Positions 59,401-64,000 of a DNA stretch of 64,000 nt are shown here, one piece after another (positions within the stretch are counted from its first letter, which is position 1; every line of letters begins with the position of its first letter). The position numbers and the translations under genes are program-made. A model generated the notes under the pieces. That model was not told the origin of the DNA and ran no database searches. It saw nothing but the letters and a program-made list of their open reading frames with translations. The stretch lies in assembly GCF_028858725.1 (NCBI RefSeq), contig NC_084772.1, forward strand, positions 19,879,548 through 19,943,547, read 5' to 3'. This DNA is from Colius striatus. Lineage: Eukaryota > Chordata > Aves > Coliiformes > Coliidae.

Positions 59401-62400
59401 GTTACTGAGTTTGTAGCACAAACCCACAAGCACTTGTGTTGGCCAACCCCAGAGGGCTGAAGTATGGAACTGGCCTGGGAACTGGTGGTCAAGGGATAAT
59501 AGGAAACTTCTTCAGCTGGCTTTGCTGCCAAAGCCAATCATTCAGCTAAATCCCAGCACTCAATACAAAGTTTACAAACAGCAATAAATGGTTTGGCCTT
59601 GACTTTATAGGGATGGAGGGAAGCAAAGGAAGAAGCTTCCACTGCTGGATTTGCCCAGGTCCACATAACTGGATCAACCAGATTTAGGGTAGCACCCAGG
59701 TCCCTTCCATCCTGGCTTAGCCTAGAGCAGTAGACGAGACCAGGGAGGAGGGACCAGCCAGCACAGGACCAAGAAACGTGCAGCTTGTTTGAAAGAGAGG
59801 AGGAATATCTTTGGCCTCTCTCTGCATGGAAATAAATCACTGCAATCCTTCACAGCTCACAAGACAAAAGAAACTTTTTGCATGATCATAATTAGCAACA
59901 CATTGTACTACCACAGAGTTCTTTTGTGTGCTATTTTGCAACAGAGCAGAGCAAGCTTTTTCCTCTCCTCTGCCACCCCCTGCCCCCTTTTGTCTCAAAA
60001 AAGGTAGGGAATTGGTTTGTGAACCTGAAACTCTGAAACCCCAAACTGAGTTTCTGCCTTTCCTTCCCATGAAAGTGAGGAAAAATAGGGAAGGATTTAG
60101 AAGGTCTATACCAGCTGAATGATTCTTGTAGACCCCAGGGAAAGCAGCCCTGAAGGTGAATCCTCTCTTCTGTGACAGAAGGATGTCAGTTGTCAGTGTT
60201 AGAACTTGTCTAATGTAGATTTTTTTACAGCATGTTTTCTATTACAAAAGCAAAGAACCTACAAGAGCCACATCATCTGCCTTTGTTGCTTTGCTACTGT
60301 AAAAGCTACTGTTACACCTGCACAGGGATGAATTGAAGGCAGTCACATCTTCACTTCATGGTGGTGTTTGATCAGAGGGTTGGCTTTTGTAGGAAATATC
60401 AGTTCATGTCCCTTACAAAGGCTTATGTGCTGTTGTAAATACATCTTTCTGAGTTTGCAGGCAGCCTGAAACAGTAGCTCCAAAACCTTCAGTCAGATAC
60501 CAAAAACTACTGGTCACTAATGAGAGGAGAGGCCGCATCCAAGTCTCTGAGAGCACGCTGGCCCCTGGATTATCCATCTCCTCTTCCTGGTGTTTGTCCT
60601 TCAAAGACTGGTTGTTCCAGAGATCATCCTCTCAGTGCCCATCTCTTTGACTCCCATAACTTAAGACATGGTGAGAGTTTGTGTTTGGTAGCATTGATCT
60701 TTCTAACTAAACACCCAGTCTATGCATTGGGCACAGAGTTGAATTTTGGGATGAAAGGAACTGGATGTACCCTTGGTAAGAGGCTGAGGTTGTGCTTTGG
60801 GCCCAGGAGTGATTAGTTGCATGAGAATAGAAAAATGTTTTTCCTGTTTAGTTTAATTAGCATAGAGCTTACATTTCACATAGAAATTTGACAGAGGACA
60901 ACAAATGTTCCTAATTGTTGGCCAGTAAAAACAACGTAAGATGGCTTCAGCCATTGGTTTGATGTTGTATTGCCCAGGGAAGGGGAGTTTGCTGTCTGAG
61001 TTCTTGGCTGAGGAAGAAGAAATCAGTCCAAGGATCCACAGGCAAATAACCCTTCAAAATGTGAAAATGGCATGTACCTTTCAGGGTGTGGAGACTCCCA
61101 GAGCCCCAGAGGAAGTCCTTGCCTCTGTGTGCTGGATGCCAGATTGTCCTGGTTTAACTCTACTAGGTTACAAGTTTTAACTAGGTTATTAGGTTTAACT
61201 CTTCCTAGTTACTAGGAGGCAAACATCATCCCACCTGAACCAGAACATGAATCAAGCCAGGCTTGTTTTGTTCAGAAATGGTTCTCAGCTGTAAAATTTA
61301 GTCACTTAAAGGGCCTGATGCCACCCCTCTTAGCTCTGGCTCTGCAGTGTGGCAGCAGGGAGGTGGCCTCTGCCCGTACCCGTTAGTCCTGTTCTGCTGT
61401 TTCATATGGTGTTAACATGACAGAGCCAGGACAGGCTTCATGGAAGTTACATTTTTATTTAGTTTCAGCATGAAGTAAAACTTGCTTGTTTGCTTCTCAG
61501 AAGAGGAGCCCTGGGAATGTTTAAGAGATCCATCTTGATTGGCTTTCCAGTTACCCAAACCTGGCACTGCCCCCACTCTGTCCTCGATTTCCCTGGAGTC
61601 ACTTTGGAGCTGGGCTCCCCTCTCTAGAGAATGGTACATTTTAGACTGTATGTGGTGCAGCCAGATCCAAACTCACTCTGTAAATGCAGAACCAGGACTT
61701 CAGGGGCTCTGAGAAGAGATCTGAGCTGGGAGATGAGCAGCCATACTCCAGTCAGGGTATGCTGGTGCTAGTCCAGCACAACCTGCTGAAGGAGTAGTGG
61801 CTGATGAGCTTGAGTGCTCATCACTGCTAGAGTGGCTCACTCACACTGTGTGGGCTACTAGCTTGAGTCTCTGCTAGCTCAGGCATCGCTTCCCTGGGCT
61901 CTGTTTTGCTCCCTAAATTTAAGAATTGGATCTTGTGTTGATGAATGTTCTGCCTGTCTGGCAGCCAAGTACGAATTATTCCTCCTTCCAAGTGCAGTCT
62001 GCAAGCCAAGAGCTAAACCACATGAGCCAGGGAACCACTGCATTTCCTGCCAGTCACTGAGTGCAGCCTGGGGCATCTCATGCCTGAGATGGATAGGGTT
62101 CAGCTGTTGAGAGGAAGAACCCTTCCAGAAAAGCTGCTTGTGAACTGGGGATGGGTGGAAGGGATGAGAGAGGCTTCACGGTTTTGAAGTGTAGCATCCA
62201 GGCGTTCCTCTGTTGTGTGATCCAACCCAGCAGACTCATGAGGCATCTGATGAGTAGCTGCGGGTGGCGGCTGAGGTCAGATGACAAGAAGGAAGCTGTG
62301 GTGATGTGCCACAACCAGAGAACGTGCCTCCAGCTGGGCCCACACTCACAGGGGCCCTGCTACAAGGCACGCTCCCCAGCTGCAGCCTTCACGCCCTCGT

Positions 62401-63409
62401 CCCTCCCCATTGTGTGACCCAGCCTACGGGTTATCCTGTTTGGGGGAGGGGGGAAAGACCACGAGGAGGTCTGCAGAATGAAAGTGCCTGATGGTCTGAC
62501 GAGCCATAGGCATGTGAGATTCTGCCAGAGCAGGAGCACAGGCCCTCAGTCAAAGCAAATACCAAGGGATAACAATGAGAATGGGAATCTGAAAGCACTC
62601 TGATAAATAAATGTCACAATCGGATAGTCCTGAGTTTGGTTTGGATTTTCCTGCTGGATCTACATTGTGCTGCTTGCTTAAAGAGTAACTGATGTTTATT
62701 TTTGTCCTGCAGCGTGTATTTAGGGAGCAGCTTCAGAATCCAGCCAGCCATTAGTAACATTTTGAATGCTCTGGTACTCGGAATGGTCGTAATGTAATGA
62801 GGTTTCTCTCTTTTTATGGCACAAATGGGTCCTGATGGTCATCATCTTTTTCTGGAAGGTGACAAACCTCATCATGATATCCATCTCCCTCCTTTTTAGG
62901 TCAGCTATGAGATGCTGGGAAAAATCCCCATTCTAAAGAGTCTTCGATCCAGGGAGAAGCAGATTGGCAAGGACGTTACCCTCCGAGATGAACATTCAGC
63001 CTTGGCAAATGCCACCACCCCAGCAGCGTTAACTGAGAAGGCTGAAAATCCAAGACCAAAGGCTGCAGTGGGCTCAGCTCAAATGGGACAACCTTGTGTT
63101 GAAAGTGATGCTTTAACTCCCAGATTAGAGGGATCTGGCACGATTACTACTGTGTATGTGGGGAACATACCTCCCGGCGTAAGAGTGAGCGAGCTGAAAT
63201 GGGCTTTGAGGGAATTGCACGCAAGCCCTCTACGACTCAGTTGGCAAGGAGCACAGCACAGGGCTTTTCTCGATTACAAGGATAAAGCAACCGCAGAGAG
63301 TGCTGTATCCTCTTTGAAAGGCTTCAGCCTCGGGGGGAATACTTTGCGAGTTGAGCTGGCCAAGAATCAGAGAAACAAAGGGCAAGTAGAAATCAATAGT
63401 CAGAAATGA
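47409..63409 (+). CDS. MTHFSD: MTHFSD, methenyltetrahydrofolate synthetase domain-containing protein, 8 coding exons
   Basis: Spliced exons give 398 residues: 47,409-47,433; 47,648-47,751; 49,447-49,560; 50,274-50,387; 52,416-52,506; 53,350-53,462; 53,667-53,792; 62,900-63,409. Phases agree at every junction and the product is collinear with the mammalian protein (about 383 residues). The N-terminal half is 5-formyltetrahydrofolate cyclo-ligase-like, with [27 protein letters not shown] and the nucleotide-binding-type loop GKGEGYAD (residues 154-161). The C-terminus carries an RRM (about residues 312-384) with RNP2 VYVGNI and a degenerate RNP1 HRAFLDYK. Human MTHFSD is known as an RNA-binding protein linked to stress granules; cyclo-ligase activity is not established. 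The ATG sits in a strong Kozak context (gcgccATGG). Confidence 0.93.
47463..47522 (+). repeat. CMCGG pentanucleotide minisatellite in MTHFSD intron 1
   Basis: Twelve five-base units, mixtures of CACGG, CCCGG and CACTG, starting about 30 nt after the exon 1 donor. It is CpG-rich and inside the promoter CpG island. Confidence 0.9.
47648..47751 (+). CDS. MTHFSD: MTHFSD coding exon 2
   Basis: 104 nt after acceptor CTCCAG; encodes [20 protein letters not shown] then [12 protein letters not shown], matching the conserved FPRPVHxRIPNFK block of the family. It ends in phase 0 with donor GTACGG. Confidence 0.93.
47752..49446 (+). other. MTHFSD intron 2
   Basis: 1,695 nt, GT-AG. It contains a minus-oriented CR1 copy close to the donor and a 30-bp-period two-copy repeat (gcagtaaagaaatgca) at about 48,193-48,240. 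Nothing else is recognised. Confidence 0.8.
47888..48110 (-). mobile_element. CR1 retrotransposon 3' end
   Basis: Reverse complement of a CR1 tail: agaaccacagagtcat, ggtggaaatgacctataag, atcatcgagtccaaac, ggatggaggctccacc, ctctgggcagcctgttc. 5'-truncated, non-coding, 136 bp into MTHFSD intron 2, antisense to the gene. Confidence 0.93.
49447..49560 (+). CDS. MTHFSD: MTHFSD coding exon 3
   Basis: 114 nt (38 codons), phase 0 on both sides; acceptor CACTCAG, donor GTAACA. It encodes [20 protein letters not shown] then [10 protein letters not shown], strongly conserved with mammals. Residues CC replace the mammalian CQ near the start. Confidence 0.95.
49647..49850 (-). mobile_element. CR1 retrotransposon 3' end
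   Basis: Typical reverse-complement CR1: tcacagaatggtagaggttg, gggacctttagagatcatct, agtccaacccctcctgcc, ccagagaagaaggctcc. It lies 87 bp after exon 3 in the 713-nt intron 3, antisense to MTHFSD. Confidence 0.95.
50274..50387 (+). CDS. MTHFSD: MTHFSD coding exon 4
   Basis: 114 nt, phase 0 on both sides; acceptor TTCCACAG, donor GTAGGA. It encodes [18 protein letters not shown] then [10 protein letters not shown] and CATSQ, nearly identical to mammalian MTHFSD. Confidence 0.96.
50388..52415 (+). other. MTHFSD intron 4
   Basis: 2,028 nt, GT-AG. No repeat is recognised. A segment at about 50,805-51,060 has more CpG and higher complexity than its surroundings, with an open frame of 76 codons, and is listed separately as a candidate conserved element. 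Confidence 0.75.
50805..51060. promoter_or_regulatory. Candidate conserved element in MTHFSD intron 4
   Basis: About 255 bp of non-repetitive sequence with several CpGs, a CTCF-like core (CTGCCCTCTGCTG near 50,872), a TGACGTGAC-like CRE near 50,948, and ATTTGCAT (octamer-type) near 50,820. Its 76-codon plus-strand frame resembles no protein I know and lacks splice context, so a regulatory role is more likely than an exon. Confidence 0.25.
52416..52506 (+). CDS. MTHFSD: MTHFSD coding exon 5
   Basis: 91 nt; acceptor TTCTTGCAG, donor GTAAGA. It encodes [20 protein letters not shown] then [10 protein letters not shown] plus one base of a split glycine codon. Confidence 0.95.
52507..53349 (+). 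other. MTHFSD intron 5
   Basis: 843 nt, GT-AG. No repeat or gene seen in it. Confidence 0.8.
53350..53462 (+). CDS. MTHFSD: MTHFSD coding exon 6
   Basis: 113 nt; acceptor ATCTTAG, donor GTAAGT. It completes the split glycine, then encodes [20 protein letters not shown] and [10 protein letters not shown]. It includes the cyclo-ligase-type glycine-rich loop. Confidence 0.96.
53667..53792 (+). CDS. MTHFSD: MTHFSD coding exon 7, GC donor
   Basis: 126 nt, phase 0; acceptor CCCTGCAG after a 204-nt intron. It encodes [20 protein letters not shown] then [20 protein letters not shown] and HK. The donor reads AAG|GCAAGT: a GC instead of GT, otherwise a perfect consensus match. Continuing the frame past it reaches a stop within six codons, and protein alignment requires the junction here. 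Confidence 0.93.
54247..54640 (-). mobile_element. CR1 retrotransposon 3' portion
   Basis: About 390 bp of CR1 in minus orientation: tcacagaatcttaagggttg, tccagagaaggagactcc, tctgggcagccccttccag, cctgttgccccttgtcctat, gtcacccctcagtctcctgt, ccaggctaaacagcccca. A longer but still 5'-truncated copy, in MTHFSD intron 7, antisense to the gene. Confidence 0.97.
58050..58572 (+). mobile_element. CR1 retrotransposon 3' portion
   Basis: About 520 bp of CR1 in plus orientation: tgctgggcccctcact, aggggctgagggaatg, cagcctggaggaggctgagg, tgcccc, aggctgtccagggaagtg, ccctggagatgttcaaa, ggctggacttggtgatcttc, tgagtgattctgc. Diverged, 5'-truncated, and sense to MTHFSD within intron 7. The matching frames no longer encode an intact protein. 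Confidence 0.93.
62900..63409 (+). CDS. MTHFSD: MTHFSD coding exon 8, RRM exon and stop
   Basis: 510 nt including TGA (63,407-63,409); acceptor CTTTTTAG. It starts [20 protein letters not shown] with QIGKDVTL (mammalian ISLEMMEKIPILRSLR-type block), then about 60 residues of poorly conserved linker, then an RRM: VYVGNI as RNP2, a helix [19 protein letters not shown] as degenerate RNP1, and [20 protein letters not shown]. The linker and RRM sharing one exon matches the mammalian organisation. Confidence 0.95.
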   Translation, partial: VSYEMLGKIPILKSLRSREKQIGKDVTLRDEHSALANATTPAALTEKAENPRPKAAVGSAQMGQPCVESDALTPRLEGSGTITTVYVGNIPPGVRVSELKWALRELHASPLRLSWQGAQHRAFLDYKDKATAESAVSSLKGFSLGGNTLRVELAKNQRNKGQVEINSQK

Positions 63410-64000
63410 ATATGAATGGAGGGGGGGGGGTTTCCCCTCCCCCCCCCCCAGGTGTGTTTTCATTGTTTTGTGAGAAGCCAACCTAAAAGGATAATGATAA
63501 TACTGAAGGACATTCGTGTGTCTTTGTTTTCTGCAGGCTAAAAACCAAACTTTTCAAACAAATGAGGCACACACCTCACAGCTGACTGTTCTGCCTCAGT
63601 CCTGCAGCTGTACGTGCAAAATGTGTTTGTCAGGAGAGATGACAGAGGGACCATGTCTCTAAACAGTTACCCACAAAGGACCCACACTGTGTGTTTGTTT
63701 TTCATTGGCCATGGGTCGATTTGCTGTTCACTCTGTACAGTTTGTTAAGCCTGAATCAAAAACCTGCCTCTTGGTAGCTGGGTGCAGCCACATGGAGTGA
63801 GGTGGTTACGTTCTGTCATCTCATCTGCAACTTTGTGCTCTTGAGCTTAAAAGCCAGCTGCAGAAAATCTGTTTGAAGGGTTACAATTCTGTTTACTAAA
63901 AGAAAAAAACCATAGGGTTTGTTTGCCTGCTGGGGAGTTTTCAGCATATTTCTCATGAAAATGGCTGGGGGGAGAGATTGCCCTTTTTGTGCTCTGGAAA
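63410..64000 (+). other. MTHFSD 3' UTR start, no poly(A) signal in window
   Basis: Sequence after the stop contains a G10/C11 inverted repeat but no AATAAA or ATTAAA that I can find, so the transcript probably ends beyond the window edge. Confidence 0.5.
63421..63449. repeat. G10/C11 inverted repeat just after MTHFSD stop
   Basis: G10 (63,421-63,430), an eight-base spacer tttcccct, then C11 (63,439-63,449). It can form a ten-pair hairpin of pure G-C in the mRNA 12 nt after the stop codon. Homopolymer lengths here may be sequencing-dependent. Confidence 0.85.

Larger units (their letters stand above)
53793..62899 (+). other. MTHFSD intron 7, 9.1 kb, GC-AG
   Basis: The longest intron, holding two CR1 copies, an AAAT microsatellite near 55,217-55,232, and a cluster of TTTAACT/CTAGGTT short repeats at about 61,150-61,217. 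Open frames inside (up to about 140 codons, such as 58,714-59,136) resemble no known protein. No nested gene is supported. Confidence 0.8.

Noticed and set aside
63531-63540. Splice-acceptor-like TTTTCTGCAG after the MTHFSD stop
   Set aside because: It lies downstream of a well-supported stop codon and no further coding similarity follows; probably a chance match.

Overview
The window is vertebrate nuclear DNA, most likely avian. It carries several 5'-truncated CR1 non-LTR retrotransposon 3' ends, GC-rich CpG islands, compact introns, and the conserved vertebrate neighbourhood FOXL1 - FOXC2 - MTHFSD. In mammals the same genes lie in the order FOXF1 - MTHFSD - FOXC2 - FOXL1, so this window reads that locus in reverse, and FOXF1 would be expected beyond the right edge. 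I cannot name the species from sequence alone.

Layout: (1) about 1-31,300 is a gene-poor, AT-richer flank on the 3' side of FOXL1. I find no convincing exon there, only a few old or short CR1 pieces, simple repeats, and stretches that look like conserved non-coding sequence. (2) 31,302-33,296 holds single-exon FOXL1 on the minus strand (308 residues) with a plausible poly(A) signal. (3) 33,300-38,970 is FOXL1 5' flank and FOXL1-FOXC2 intergenic DNA, rich in CpG and unusually free of transposons. (4) 38,974-41,383 holds single-exon FOXC2 on the minus strand. Its reading frame is interrupted by one extra base (or two missing) in a five-base homopolymer run, just before the conserved eh1-like motif. 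(5) 41,384-47,400 is the 6.0 kb divergent region between FOXC2 and MTHFSD. It contains the FOXC2 CpG-island promoter, conserved-looking blocks, a 0.7 kb purine-rich tract ending in 43 perfect AAAGG units, and the MTHFSD CpG-island promoter. (6) 47,409-63,409 holds MTHFSD on the plus strand. Eight coding exons can be placed by splice sites, phase and protein similarity, giving 398 residues: an N-terminal 5-formyltetrahydrofolate cyclo-ligase-like domain and a C-terminal RRM. Its 9.1 kb last intron uses a GC donor rather than GT.

FOXL1 and FOXC2 are tandem forkhead paralogues in the same orientation. Both encode developmental transcription factors of mesoderm and mesenchyme, so the surrounding non-coding sequence probably houses their shared regulatory landscape. 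MTHFSD is a housekeeping-type neighbour without an obvious functional link to them. I found no new biological system. The items most worth checking are the FOXC2 frameshift, the AAAGG array, the GC-AG intron, a 53-bp-period duplication between the FOX genes, and the absence of recognisable CR1 across about 20 kb around the FOX genes.
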